Shown here in pieces: positions 1-8,914 of a stretch of 64,000 bases of DNA. The notes below the pieces were generated by a model. The model did not search any database and had not been told where the DNA came from. It saw only the letters and a list, made by a program, of their open reading frames with translations. A program made the translations under genes and the position numbers. This stretch comes from Stenotrophomonas sp. UBA2124 (GTDB lineage Bacteria > Pseudomonadota > Gammaproteobacteria > Xanthomonadales > Xanthomonadaceae). Within the stretch, counting starts at the first letter, position 1. The number at the start of each line of letters is the position of its first letter. Location of the stretch: positions 186,918 to 250,917 of the forward strand of contig DCXY01000049.1 of the NCBI GenBank assembly GCA_002329155.1, in the 5' to 3' direction.

Positions 1-53
1 CCTGCGCCAGCCCCCGCTAAGATGCGGCGAGGACGCTGGCATGGAGGCAGCAG

Positions 54-770
54 ATGAATACGCAACGTCAAGGGTCGATCCCGCACCTGTTGCTGGTCGA
101 GGACGACATGACCAGCCAGGGCTTTTTCCAGTTCGCACTGGAATCCCTGCCGGCGACAGTGGATATCGCCGATTCGTTCGCAAGCGCGCTCAAACGCGCC
201 GAGACAGCACATTACGACCTGCTGCTGATCGATGTGAACCTGCCCGACGGCGACGGCCCTGCCCTGCTGCAGCGGCTGCGCGCGCGCGATCCGCAGGTGA
301 CGGCACTGGCACATACCGCCGATGCCAGCAGTGAACTGCAGCAGAGCCTGCAGCAGGCCGGTTTCAGCGAAACGCTGATCAAGCCGATGAGCCGCGAGAC
401 GCTGCTCAAGGCGATCCGCCGCACGCTGGCAAAAACGGCGGCCAACAGCCCCGATCTGGACGATGAAGCCGACGTGCCGCACTGGGATGAAACCGTGGCG
501 CTGAGCGCGCTGAACGGCCAGCAGGCGCACCTGCGTGCGCTGCGCGAACTGTTCCTGTCCGAACTGCCGGGCGCGCGTGATGCGGTACGCAGGGCACTGC
601 GGCAGCACGATGAAGGCGAGGCACGCAACCAGCTGCACCGGCTCAAGGCCAGCTGCGGTTTTGTCGGCGCGCTGCGCCTGGCGCGCGCGGTACGCCAGCT
701 GCACAACAACCCGGATTCAACGGCGGCGCAGCAGCAGTTCGATGCGGCGGTCAGCGCGCTGCTGGCCTGA
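54..770 (+). CDS. Response regulator with receiver and Hpt domains
   Basis: A 238-residue cytoplasmic phosphorelay protein. Residues about 10-125 form a receiver domain: acidic pocket E16/D17/D18, phospho-acceptor D60 in LLLIDVNLPDGDGP, T88 and K110 (LIKP). Residues about 145-238 look like a histidine phosphotransfer domain, with H195 in LHRLKASCGFVG matching the HxLKG core. It has no output or kinase domain, so it should pass phosphate between a hybrid kinase and another regulator rather than bind DNA. A GGAGG-like site sits just before the ATG. No partner kinase is visible, although only 53 bases upstream are shown. Confidence 0.82.
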   Translation: MNTQRQGSIPHLLLVEDDMTSQGFFQFALESLPATVDIADSFASALKRAETAHYDLLLIDVNLPDGDGPALLQRLRARDPQVTALAHTADASSELQQSLQQAGFSETLIKPMSRETLLKAIRRTLAKTAANSPDLDDEADVPHWDETVALSALNGQQAHLRALRELFLSELPGARDAVRRALRQHDEGEARNQLHRLKASCGFVGALRLARAVRQLHNNPDSTAAQQQFDAAVSALLA

Positions 771-814
771 GCGCGCAACCTGCCGCACTCGGCACAATCA
801 GGCAACACCCACGG

Positions 815-1534
815 CTAAGGGCGGCTCAGGTCGCCCAGCATTTCCCATGATTTGAGCCCGCGCCCGCCCAGGTGGTGCAGCAGCACCGCGCGCATCTGCA
901 GGCGCAGGCTGGCCAGGTCATCGGCAGTGGGTTGCTGGTCTTCGGCCAGCGCCAGCAGGGCTGCGCCGGTGGCCAGGCTGCGGCGCTGCTGGCTGCTGCG
1001 CTCGCTGAGCTGGCGCAGCGGGCCTTCCTGCGGGTCCAGCCGGTAACGCGCGGCCGGGTCGATGGGCGCGCCATCGGCGGCACTGGCCCAGTCGAAACCA
1101 AAGCCCAGTGCTTCCAGCAGGTCACGCTCGAAGCGGCGCAGTGTCCATGCCAGCGGCTCGGCATGGCGCAGGCGCTCACGCAGCAGGCCAAAGGCCGCAT
1201 GCAGCTCTGGCAGCGGGTCGTGACGCGGCGCCAGCCGCATCACCAGTTCGTTGACATAGAAGCCGGCCAGCATCGACGGCCCCTGCAGCCGTGGGGCTAC
1301 ATCAGTGCTTTCGGCACGCCGCAGCTGGGCCAGCTCACCGCCCAACACCGCGTCGAACTGGATGGCCTGCAGGGGCTGCAGTGCGGCACGCAGTGCCTGC
1401 TTCCTGGGCCCCTGCACGCCACGGGCGAGCAGGCCGATGCGGCCATGCTCCAGAGTCAGTGCCTCGACCAGCAGGCTGGTCTCACGCCAGGGCCGCGCAT
1501 GCAGCACGTAACCGGGCTGGTTCTCGATCCGCAT
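815..1534 (-). CDS. recO: DNA repair protein RecO
   Basis: RecO works with RecF and RecR to load RecA on SSB-coated single-stranded DNA in gap repair. The 239-residue length is typical. The N-terminal OB-fold is recognisable (GYVLHARPWRETSLLVEALT, then GRIGLLARGVQGPRK), followed by an arginine- and leucine-rich helical C-terminal domain. It is the last gene of the lepA-lepB-DUF4845-rnc-era-recO set, the usual gammaproteobacterial position directly after era. A short gap of about 34 bases separates it from era, so it is probably cotranscribed. Confidence 0.93.
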   Translation of the reverse strand: MRIENQPGYVLHARPWRETSLLVEALTLEHGRIGLLARGVQGPRKQALRAALQPLQAIQFDAVLGGELAQLRRAESTDVAPRLQGPSMLAGFYVNELVMRLAPRHDPLPELHAAFGLLRERLRHAEPLAWTLRRFERDLLEALGFGFDWASAADGAPIDPAARYRLDPQEGPLRQLSERSSQQRRSLATGAALLALAEDQQPTADDLASLRLQMRAVLLHHLGGRGLKSWEMLGDLSRP

Positions 1535-1568
1535 GGGCGCTCAGTGGCCGCAGCGCATCGGCGGCGGC

Positions 1569-2471
1569 TCAGTTGTCGCCGTAGCCAAAGGCCTTCAGCG
1601 CGGCCTCGTCGTCGGACCAGCCCTCACGCACGCGCACCCAGGTTTCCAGGAACACCTTGGCGTCGAACAGCCGCTCCATCTGCAGCCGCGCCTTGGCGCC
1701 GATTTCCTTCAGGCGTGCGCCGCCCTTGCCGATCACGATGGCCTTCTGGCCTTCGCGCTCCACCCAGATCACCGCGCCGATGCGCAGCAGGTTGCCGTCT
1801 TCGGCGAAGCGTTCGATCTCCACGGTGGTGGCATACGGCAGTTCCTCGCCAAGCTGGCGCATCAGCTGCTCGCGGACCAGCTCACCGGCAAGGAAACGCT
1901 GGCTGCGGTCGGTGATTTCGTCCTCGCCGAACATCGGCGGCGCCACCGGCACCAGGCCGATCAGGTCGCGTACCAGTGCTTCCAGCCCGTTGCGCTTGAG
2001 CGCGGAAATCGGGTGCACGGCGGCGAACTCGCGGCCCACGGTGATTTCCTGCAGGAACGGCAGCAGCGCGCCCTTGTCCTTCAGGCGGTCCACCTTGTTG
2101 ACCACCAGCACCACCGGAATGCCGGCATCGCGCAGCACGTTGTAGGCCAGGGTGTCCTCTTCGTCCCAGCGGCCGGCCTCGATCACCAGCAGGCCTGCAT
2201 CCACGCCTTCCAGCGAGCTGCGCGCGGCGCGGTTCATCACCCGGTTCATGGCCCGCTTCTGCTGCTTGTGCAGCCCGGGGGTATCAACCAGCACCAGCTG
2301 GCCCTCGGGGAAACTGGCAATGCCCAGCAGGCGGTGGCGCGTGGTCTGCGGGCGGTTGGAGACAATGCTGATCTTGGCGCCGACCAGTGCATTGGTCAGG
2401 GTCGATTTGCCCACGTTCGGGCGGCCGATGACGGCGACGCTGCCACAGCGATGGGTTGAGGTGTCGTTCAC
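1569..2471 (-). CDS. era: GTPase Era
   Basis: Era is an essential GTPase that binds the 3' end of 16S rRNA and assists 30S maturation. The 300-residue protein shows the G1 P-loop GRPNVGKST near residue 16, the G3 motif DTPGLH, the G4 motif NKVD, and a C-terminal KH domain (VIGKGGARLKEIGAKAR). The start overlaps the end of rnc by four bases (ATGA-type coupling). This links the RNase III and Era steps of rRNA processing in one transcript. Confidence 0.96.
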   Translation of the reverse strand: MNDTSTHRCGSVAVIGRPNVGKSTLTNALVGAKISIVSNRPQTTRHRLLGIASFPEGQLVLVDTPGLHKQQKRAMNRVMNRAARSSLEGVDAGLLVIEAGRWDEEDTLAYNVLRDAGIPVVLVVNKVDRLKDKGALLPFLQEITVGREFAAVHPISALKRNGLEALVRDLIGLVPVAPPMFGEDEITDRSQRFLAGELVREQLMRQLGEELPYATTVEIERFAEDGNLLRIGAVIWVEREGQKAIVIGKGGARLKEIGAKARLQMERLFDAKVFLETWVRVREGWSDDEAALKAFGYGDN

Positions 2472-3145
2472 TTGGAATCCAGTTGTTCAATCGCGGCAGC
2501 GGCCGCCTGTTGTTCGGCCAGCCGCCGCGAGGTGCCTTCGCCCTCGGTGGTCACGGCCGGGTCAGCCACGGCGCAGCGCACATGGAAGTGCTTGGCGTGG
2601 TCGTCGCCGGTCTCCGATACCAGCTCGTATACCGGCAATGGCTTCTGCCGGGCCTGCAGCCATTCCTGCAGGCGGGTCTTGGGGTCTTTTTCCGGTTTGC
2701 CGGTTGGCAGCGCCGCCAGCGAGGCCTCGAACCACGGCAGCACGCGCGCGCGGCAGGCCTCGAAGCCGGCATCCAGGTAGATGGCCGCCACCACGGCTTC
2801 CACCGTGTCGGCCAGGATGGAATCACGCCGGTGGCCGCCGGATTTCATTTCGCCCGGGCCCAGCGTCAGCCGCTCGCCGAGCTGCAGGGTGCGTGCGATC
2901 ACCGCCAGCGCACCCTCGCATACCAGCGAGGCGCGGGCGCGGGTCAACGCGCCCTCGTCGGCCTTGGGCCAACGGCTGAACAGTGCTTCGGCGATCAGCA
3001 TGTTGACGATGCTGTCGCCCAGAAACTCCAGGCGCTCGTTGTGCGGGGCGCCGGCACTGCGGTGGGTCAGGGCCTGCCTGAGCAGGTCCTGATTCCGGAA
3101 CGGGTGGCCAATGAGGTCACCCCGTTGGAACGTCTTACTCAACAC
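2468..3145 (-). CDS. rnc: Ribonuclease III
   Basis: RNase III cleaves double-stranded RNA, including the rRNA precursor. The 225-residue protein has the family signature NERLEFLGDSIV near residue 38 with its metal-binding acidic residues, a second acidic site (DTVEAVVAAIYLDAG), and a C-terminal double-stranded-RNA-binding domain (about 155-225). It overlaps the upstream DUF4845 gene by eleven bases and the downstream era by four. This tight packing shows translational coupling inside the lepA operon. Confidence 0.96.
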   Translation of the reverse strand: MLSKTFQRGDLIGHPFRNQDLLRQALTHRSAGAPHNERLEFLGDSIVNMLIAEALFSRWPKADEGALTRARASLVCEGALAVIARTLQLGERLTLGPGEMKSGGHRRDSILADTVEAVVAAIYLDAGFEACRARVLPWFEASLAALPTGKPEKDPKTRLQEWLQARQKPLPVYELVSETGDDHAKHFHVRCAVADPAVTTEGEGTSRRLAEQQAAAAAIEQLDSK

Positions 3146-3506
3146 CGCTCCCTGTCAGGTCCTGGGTATTCTCGAAGTTGCCCACGATGTCCAGGTTGCC
3201 CACCAGCGGGCGGCGCACTTCGTACTTCACGGTCATGCGCACGCCACCGTCGATGCGGTCGAACTTGATGTCGTTGCTCTTTATGCTCTCGGAGTAGTTC
3301 ATGTCCAGGCGCTTGAGCAGCATCTCGCGCGCCTTCATCGGGTCCGCGCTGCCCGGCTCGTTGGCCAGGGCCTTCATCGAGGTCTTGAGGGCATAGAACT
3401 CCTGGTACATCGGGAACAGCTTCATGGCGATGAACAGTGCGAAGCCGACCACGGCCAGCACCACCACGAACGACAGCAGCGTCATACCACCTTGTGTGCG
3501 CTTCAT
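3135..3506 (-). CDS. DUF4845 family single-pass membrane protein
   Basis: A small protein of unknown function regularly found between lepB and rnc in gammaproteobacteria. I chose the start at 3506 because a GGGGAG ribosome site lies 7-12 bases upstream. A longer frame starts at 3542, overlapping the lepB stop. The chosen product has 123 residues: a short basic head, then GGMTLLSFVVVLAVVGF as one membrane helix, then a soluble periplasmic part of about 90 residues. The head resembles a type IV pilin leader (Gly before Met-Thr-Leu-Leu), but the usual glutamate at position 5 is missing. The family is clear, the function is not. Confidence 0.8.
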   Translation of the reverse strand: MKRTQGGMTLLSFVVVLAVVGFALFIAMKLFPMYQEFYALKTSMKALANEPGSADPMKAREMLLKRLDMNYSESIKSNDIKFDRIDGGVRMTVKYEVRRPLVGNLDIVGNFENTQDLTGSGVE

Positions 3507-3538
3507 TGCGATCTCCCCAGATACGCGTTGTTGGTCAA

Positions 3539-4342
3539 TCATTGAATGCCGGACCCGATGCGGGACGGCTCGAAACTTGCCTTGCAGAACCAGCCGGAGC
3601 AGTTCAGCCAGATCATGAACGCCTTGCCGCGCAGGTTCTGCTCCGGCAGGAAGTGGGTCTGCGTCCAGAAGCGGCTGTCCTCGCTGTTGTCGCGGTTGTC
3701 ACCCATCACGAAATACTGGCCTTCCGGCACCACCCAGTCGCCCTGCCCGCGCGGGTCGGCGCGGCCCAGCAGCTCCAGCACGGTATGGGTACGCCCCGGC
3801 AGCTGTTCGGTCAACAGGCTGGAGCCTGTCATCTGCGCGCCCGGGCCCTTGCCCACGTACTCGCCGCGCTCCTGGTAGGTCACCGGCTCGCCGTTGATGG
3901 ACAGGGTGTCGCCATGGAAACCGATGCGGTCGCCGGGCAGGCCGATCACCCGCTTGATCCAGTTCTGGTCCGGCGCGTGCGGCGGCTTGAACACCACCAC
4001 GTCGCCGCGCTTGGGCTCGCCCACCGGGATGATCTTGGTGTTGGTGATCGGCAGGCGGAAACCGTAGGAGAACTTGTTGACCAGGATGAAATCGCCGATC
4101 AGCAGGTTGGGCATCATCGAGCTGGACGGAATCTTGTACGGCTCGGCCACGAAGCTGCGCAGGATCAGCACCACCGCCAGCACCGGGAAGAAGGCGCGCG
4201 AGTAGTCGACCACCGCCGGCTCCTCGCCATCGAGCAGGCTGGCCTTGGCCGCGCGCCGCCTGGCCAGGAACAGCTTGTCCAGCAGCAGGATCAGGCCGGA
4301 GCCCAGCGTCAGTACGACCAGGAGGATCTCAAACAGTTTCAT
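3539..4342 (-). CDS. lepB: Signal peptidase I
   Basis: An inner-membrane peptidase that removes signal peptides from exported proteins. The 267-residue protein has two N-terminal membrane helices (about 4-22 and 51-65), the catalytic serine S75 in IPSSSMMPNLLIGD, the general-base lysine K130 in NWIKRVIGLPGD, and the late conserved box VMGDNRDNSEDSR. It follows lepA as in most gammaproteobacteria. Its stop overlaps an alternative start of the DUF4845 gene. Confidence 0.95.
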   Translation of the reverse strand: MKLFEILLVVLTLGSGLILLLDKLFLARRRAAKASLLDGEEPAVVDYSRAFFPVLAVVLILRSFVAEPYKIPSSSMMPNLLIGDFILVNKFSYGFRLPITNTKIIPVGEPKRGDVVVFKPPHAPDQNWIKRVIGLPGDRIGFHGDTLSINGEPVTYQERGEYVGKGPGAQMTGSSLLTEQLPGRTHTVLELLGRADPRGQGDWVVPEGQYFVMGDNRDNSEDSRFWTQTHFLPEQNLRGKAFMIWLNCSGWFCKASFEPSRIGSGIQ

Positions 4343-4366
4343 TCACGGTCCTTTGCAGCATGACCA

Positions 4367-4387
4367 GCCGGCCGCCAGGCGGCCGGC
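4367..4387 (-). other. Intercistronic hairpin between lepA and lepB
   Basis: A perfect nine-pair GC stem with a three-base loop in the 52-base gap between lepA and lepB. No U-tract follows on the minus strand, so it does not look like an intrinsic terminator. It could protect the mRNA from nucleases or attenuate read-through. Confidence 0.45.
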
Positions 4388-4394
4388 CACGGGC

Positions 4395-6203
4395 TTACTT
4401 GTTGTCCATCTGCAGCACGGCCAGGAAGGCTTCCTGCGGGATTTCCACGCGGCCCACCTGCTTCATGCGCTTCTTGCCTTCCTTCTGCTTCTCCAGCAGC
4501 TTCTTCTTGCGCGAAACGTCGCCACCATAGCACTTGGCCAGCACGTTCTTGCGCATGGCCTTGACCGTGGTGCGGGCGATGATCTGCGCACCGATCGCGG
4601 CCTGGATGGCCACGTCGAACATCTGCCGGGGAATCAGGTCCTTCATCTTCTCGCACAGCTCGCGGCCACGGCGGTCGGCATGGCTGCGGTGGGCGATCAG
4701 CGACAGGGCGTCCACCTTGTCACCGTTGATCAGCACGTCCACACGCACGAATGGGCCGGCGTCGAAACGCACGAAGTGGTAATCCAGCGAGGCGTAGCCA
4801 CGGCTTACCGACTTGAGCTTGTCGAAGAAGTCCAGCACCACTTCGGCCATCGGCAGCTCGTAGCTGATCTGCACCTGGCTGCCCATGTAGGTGATGCTGA
4901 TCTGGGTGCCGCGCTTTTCTTCGCACAGCTTGATGATGCTGCCGATGTAGTCCTCGGGGGTGAGGATGTTGGCGCGGATGATGGGCTCGCGGATTTCTTC
5001 CACCGTGTTGACCGGCGGCAGCTTGGCCGGGTTGTCCATCATCACGATGGTGCCGTCGCTCTTGAGCACCTCGTAGATCACCGTCGGCGCGGTGCTGATC
5101 AGGTCCAGGTTGTATTCGCGCTCCAGGCGTTCCTGCACGATTTCCATGTGCAGCATGCCCAGGAAGCCGCAGCGGAAGCCGAAGCCCATGGCCTCGGAGC
5201 TTTCCGGCTCGAAGCGCAGCGCGGCGTCGTTCAGGCGCAGCTTGTCCAGCGCCTCGCGCAGGTCCGGGTAATCCTCGGCGTCCACCGGGAACAGGCCGGC
5301 GAACACGCGCGGCTGCATTTCCTGGAAGCCGGGCAGCGGCTCCGGTGCCGGGTCGGCCAGCAGGGTCAGGGTGTCGCCCACCGGCGCACCGTGCACGTCC
5401 TTGATGCTGGCGTTGATCCAGCCCACTTCGCCGGCACGCAGCGACGCGGTTTCCTTGCGCTTGGGCGTGAACACGCCCACCTTGTCCACCTGGTGCCAAC
5501 GGCCCGTGGACATCACCTGGATCTTGTCGCCGGCCTTGATCTCGCCCTGCATCACGCGCACCAGCGACACCACGCCGAGGTAGTTGTCGAACCAGGAGTC
5601 GATGATCAGCGCCTGCAGCTTGTTGCTGCCACGGTCGGCCGGCGGCGGGATGCGGTGCACGATGGCTTCCAGCACCTCTTCGATGTTCAGGCCGGTCTTG
5701 GCGCTGACCGGCACCGCATCGGAGGCGTCGATGCCGATCACGGCCTCGATCTCGGCCTTGGCGCGGTCGATGTCGGCGGTCGGCAGGTCGATCTTGTTCA
5801 GCACCGGCACCACTTCCAGGCCCTGCTCGATGGCCGTGTAACAGTTGGCCACCGACTGCGCTTCCACGCCCTGGGCCGCGTCCACCACCAGCAGCGCGCC
5901 TTCGCAGGCGGCCAGCGAGCGGCTGACTTCATAGGAGAAGTCAACGTGGCCGGGGGTGTCGATGAAGTTCAGGAAGTAGGTCTGGCCGTTGCGGGCCGTA
6001 TACGGCACCGACACCGACTGCGACTTGATCGTGATGCCACGCTCGCGCTCGATCGGATTGTTGTCGAGCACCTGCGCTTCCATTTCGCGCGCGGTCAAGC
6101 CGCCACACAACTGGATGATGCGGTCGGCCAGGGTGGACTTGCCGTGGTCGACGTGGGCGATGATGGAAAAGTTGCGGATCATCCGCATTGAATCGTGTGA
6201 CAT
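4395..6203 (-). CDS. lepA: Elongation factor 4 (LepA)
   Basis: A translational GTPase that acts on stalled or misassembled ribosomes. The 602-residue length is typical. It shows the P-loop AHVDHGKST near residue 16, the switch II motif DTPGHVDFSYEV, NKIDLP, EF-G-like domains II, III and V, and the LepA-specific C-terminal domain ending in KQVGRVEIPQEAFLAVL. It is the first gene of the leftward lepA-lepB-DUF4845-rnc-era-recO set. In-frame methionines at residues 6 and 8 are also possible starts. Confidence 0.96.
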   Translation of the reverse strand: MSHDSMRMIRNFSIIAHVDHGKSTLADRIIQLCGGLTAREMEAQVLDNNPIERERGITIKSQSVSVPYTARNGQTYFLNFIDTPGHVDFSYEVSRSLAACEGALLVVDAAQGVEAQSVANCYTAIEQGLEVVPVLNKIDLPTADIDRAKAEIEAVIGIDASDAVPVSAKTGLNIEEVLEAIVHRIPPPADRGSNKLQALIIDSWFDNYLGVVSLVRVMQGEIKAGDKIQVMSTGRWHQVDKVGVFTPKRKETASLRAGEVGWINASIKDVHGAPVGDTLTLLADPAPEPLPGFQEMQPRVFAGLFPVDAEDYPDLREALDKLRLNDAALRFEPESSEAMGFGFRCGFLGMLHMEIVQERLEREYNLDLISTAPTVIYEVLKSDGTIVMMDNPAKLPPVNTVEEIREPIIRANILTPEDYIGSIIKLCEEKRGTQISITYMGSQVQISYELPMAEVVLDFFDKLKSVSRGYASLDYHFVRFDAGPFVRVDVLINGDKVDALSLIAHRSHADRRGRELCEKMKDLIPRQMFDVAIQAAIGAQIIARTTVKAMRKNVLAKCYGGDVSRKKKLLEKQKEGKKRMKQVGRVEIPQEAFLAVLQMDNK

Positions 6204-6310
6204 AGGTGGCGGCGGCGCGCGGCGTCGTCAGGATAACGGCACATTATCGCACGCCCGGCCAAGCCCCCGCACAGGGGCTGTTGCAGCCTGTTGCGTCTGG
6301 CTGAACGGAA

Positions 6311-6332
6311 GGAGCCGCCCGAAGGCGGCTCC
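6311..6332 (-). terminator. Hairpin terminator downstream of mucD
   Basis: A perfect nine-pair stem, GGAGCCGCC with GGCGGCTCC, closed on the minus strand by a stable UUCG loop. It sits 27 bases past the end of the protease gene. The following bases contain only a short T run, so termination may be partial. It lies between mucD and the lepA start. Confidence 0.65.
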
Positions 6333-6358
6333 CGTTGCGGTGACTGGGCCGGCGGGAC

Positions 6359-7894
6359 TCAATCGCCCGCCCTGACCGCCACATAGGCACTGTTGGCACC
6401 AGCACGCACCAGCAGCGGCACCACATCACCCTTTTTGTAGCCCGCCAGCTCACGGTTCAGGGCCGCCACGCTACCCACCGAGGCGCTCCTGACCTTCAGC
6501 ACCACCATGCCCGGGGACAGCCGTGCCTCGCGGGCAGCCTGGCTGTTGACGCCGGTGATGCGTACACCCTCACCCGCCGCCAGACCCAGCTGGCTGCGTT
6601 CGGCGGCGGTCAGGTCAGCCACTTCCAGGCCCAGCAGCGCGTTGGCACCGGCCTGCGGCGCGGCCTCCTGGGCATTGCCGCCCGGGGCGGTCGCCTGACG
6701 CTGTGCATCTTCGGTCAGTTCGTTCAGCGTGACCGTCACCTCGCGCGGCTTGCCATCGCGCAGGATGCCCAGGCGCACCTTGCTGCCCGGTGCCATGGCA
6801 CCGATCAGCGGCGGCAGATCGCTGGAATTGTTGATCTCGGTGCCATTGGCCGACCGGATCACGTCACCCACCTCGATGCCGGCCTTGGCGGCTGCACTAT
6901 CTGGGACCATCTGGTTGACCAGCGCGCCACGGCTGTCAGGCAGCTTGAAGCCCTGGGCGATGTCGGACGTTACTTCGCCCACCATCACGCCCAGCTGGCC
7001 ACGGCTGACCTTGCCGGTCTTCTTGATCTGGTCCACGGCACCCATCGCCAGATCAATCGGAATGGCGAAACTGATGCCCATGTAGCCGCCGGACGCCGAG
7101 AAGATCTGCGAATTGATGCCGACCACTTCACCGCGCGTATTCAGCAATGGGCCGCCCGAATTGCCCTGGTTGATCGCCACGTCGGTCTGGATGAACGGCA
7201 CGTAGCGTTGGTCGGCGTAAGGGTTGCTGCGCCCGGTGGCGCTGACGATGCCGGCGGTGACCGAGTGATCCAGCCCGAACGGCGAACCGATGGCCACCAC
7301 CCACTGGCCGGGCTTGAGCGTGTTGGAATCACCCACGCGTACGGTCGGCAGGTTCTTGCCGTCGATCTTGAGCAGGGCCACGTCGTACTGGGCGTCGCTG
7401 CCCACCACCTTGGCGGTGAACTCGCGGCGGTCGCTGAGCTTGACCTTGACCGACTCGGCGCCGTCCACGACGTGGTGGTTGGTCAGCACGTAGCCGTCAT
7501 TGGAAATGATGAAGCCCGAGCCCATGCCACGGCCGCGCGGGGCGTTGTCCTGGCGGCCACGCGGGCCCTGCCCCGGGCCGGGCATCTGGAAATCCGGGCC
7601 GAAGAAGCGGCGGAAGAAGTCCGGCATGTCGTCCATGTCCGGGCCACCGGCCATGCGCGGGTCGCGGCGGCTGCCGATGACCGTTTCGACGTTGACCACG
7701 CCCGGGCCGACCTGATCGACCAGCTGGGTGAAGTCAGGCAGGCCGCTGACCAGCTGCGGCGCAGGCGCTGCCGCCGGGCGCGCGGCGGCAACCTGTTCGG
7801 TCGGCGCGCTGGGCGCATTGCTCTGCGCGCACGCGGCCAGCGGCAGGGTCATCGCCAGCAGGCCAAACAGCTGGGTGTGGATACGGTGGGACAT
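6359..7894 (-). CDS. mucD: Do-type periplasmic serine protease (MucD/DegP family)
   Basis: An envelope protein-quality-control protease/chaperone of 511 residues. The trypsin-like triad is visible: H141 (TNHHVVDG), D171 (DVALLKI) and S246 (QGNSGGPLL). Two PDZ domains follow (about 290-385 and 410-508). A proline/glycine/methionine-rich loop at about 82-122 precedes the protease core. The N-terminus is a lipoprotein-type signal, with LAAC at residues 19-22, so the enzyme may be membrane-anchored. It is third in the rpoE-rseA-mucD locus typical of xanthomonads, where such proteases help restrain sigma-E signalling. Confidence 0.93.
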   Translation of the reverse strand: MSHRIHTQLFGLLAMTLPLAACAQSNAPSAPTEQVAAARPAAAPAPQLVSGLPDFTQLVDQVGPGVVNVETVIGSRRDPRMAGGPDMDDMPDFFRRFFGPDFQMPGPGQGPRGRQDNAPRGRGMGSGFIISNDGYVLTNHHVVDGAESVKVKLSDRREFTAKVVGSDAQYDVALLKIDGKNLPTVRVGDSNTLKPGQWVVAIGSPFGLDHSVTAGIVSATGRSNPYADQRYVPFIQTDVAINQGNSGGPLLNTRGEVVGINSQIFSASGGYMGISFAIPIDLAMGAVDQIKKTGKVSRGQLGVMVGEVTSDIAQGFKLPDSRGALVNQMVPDSAAAKAGIEVGDVIRSANGTEINNSSDLPPLIGAMAPGSKVRLGILRDGKPREVTVTLNELTEDAQRQATAPGGNAQEAAPQAGANALLGLEVADLTAAERSQLGLAAGEGVRITGVNSQAAREARLSPGMVVLKVRSASVGSVAALNRELAGYKKGDVVPLLVRAGANSAYVAVRAGD

Positions 7895-8011
7895 CAGCGA
7901 GCCTCCGATTCAGCTAAACGTGTGGGGGAACCCGAGCACTGCACGCCATGGGCACGCAGGGTGGATCAAAGCGGGGCGGTGCCGGTGGCAGGACCGCCAC
8001 CGGCACGCGGA

Positions 8012-8914
8012 TCAGTGGTGCAGCTGTGGCTGCGGGCTCGCGGCGGCATCCTGCACGGGCAGGCGCGGCTCGAACGGGTAAAACGTGGCACCGGCCTGCT
8101 GGGCCGGGAAGCTGGCATTGAACGCCCCGCTCTGCGGCAGATTGGAGCGCGGCCACGGCCGCGACTGCAGGCCATTGGCGGCGGCGAACGGGTCGGGCGA
8201 CAGGCCATGGCCGGCCGCGGGGCTGAGCGGCAGCACCGGTGCGGCACTGGCCACGGCGCGCTGCGGCTCGCTGGCCCGGCTCACCGCCGAGGCGCGGGCG
8301 GCCTGCTGGGTGCGGGTGGCACTGCCACGGCGCTGGCTGGCGTCCTGGCGGCGGGCGGCGGCAACCGCCACGGCCGGGGCGGCGGCCACCAGTACGGCGG
8401 CATCGTTCACCACCTTGCCCGGTGCCGACTGGGCTGGCATGGCAGGCTCGGAAGCCGGCAGGGTGACCTGCGCGGTGGTGGCCACCACCGGCGGCTCGGC
8501 CACCGGGTTGCCGGGCAACTGCTCGCGGGCCATGAACAGGGCCACCGCAGCCACCGACGCGGCCAGCGCGGCACCGCCGCTCCAGCGCATCCAGCCTCGC
8601 GCCTTCTGCTGCTGCGGCGCGGCCTGCACCGGCCCGTTGGCGACAGCGTCGGCCGCGATGGCTGCGCGCACCTTCTGGCTGAAATCCAGCGGCGCCGGCG
8701 CGGTGCCCTTGCCCCGCAGCACGTCGCCCAGCATCTGCCAACGCTCCTGGCAGGCGGCCAGCTCCAGGTCATGCTCGATGCGGCGCAGCATGAAGCGCGC
8801 CTCATCCGTGGCCAGCTCACCATCCACCAGCGCGGACAGCTGCTGGCGGTAGTGCAACTCGAATTTGTCGGGGACTTGGGTCATCTCTTCCGGGGTACGG
8901 CCTGTGGGGTTCAT
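8012..8914 (-). CDS. rseA: Sigma-E anti-sigma factor, RseA/MucA type
   Basis: A 300-residue single-pass inner-membrane protein. Residues about 10-85 match the cytoplasmic RseA N-terminal domain (LSALVDGELATDEARFMLRR). One helix follows at about 107-127 (GGAALAASVAAVALFM), then a long alanine/proline/glutamine-rich periplasmic part with no clear fold. It should hold RpoE at the membrane until stress proteolysis releases it. It overlaps rpoE by four bases. No rseB lies next to it, so the periplasmic tail may be sensed differently from the E. coli system. Confidence 0.88.
   Translation of the reverse strand: MNPTGRTPEEMTQVPDKFELHYRQQLSALVDGELATDEARFMLRRIEHDLELAACQERWQMLGDVLRGKGTAPAPLDFSQKVRAAIAADAVANGPVQAAPQQQKARGWMRWSGGAALAASVAAVALFMAREQLPGNPVAEPPVVATTAQVTLPASEPAMPAQSAPGKVVNDAAVLVAAAPAVAVAAARRQDASQRRGSATRTQQAARASAVSRASEPQRAVASAAPVLPLSPAAGHGLSPDPFAAANGLQSRPWPRSNLPQSGAFNASFPAQQAGATFYPFEPRLPVQDAAASPQPQLHH

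Noticed and set aside
4245..6191. A 648-codon open frame antisense to lepA
   Set aside because: lepA has all GTPase motifs on the opposite strand; this frame has no domain or ribosome site.
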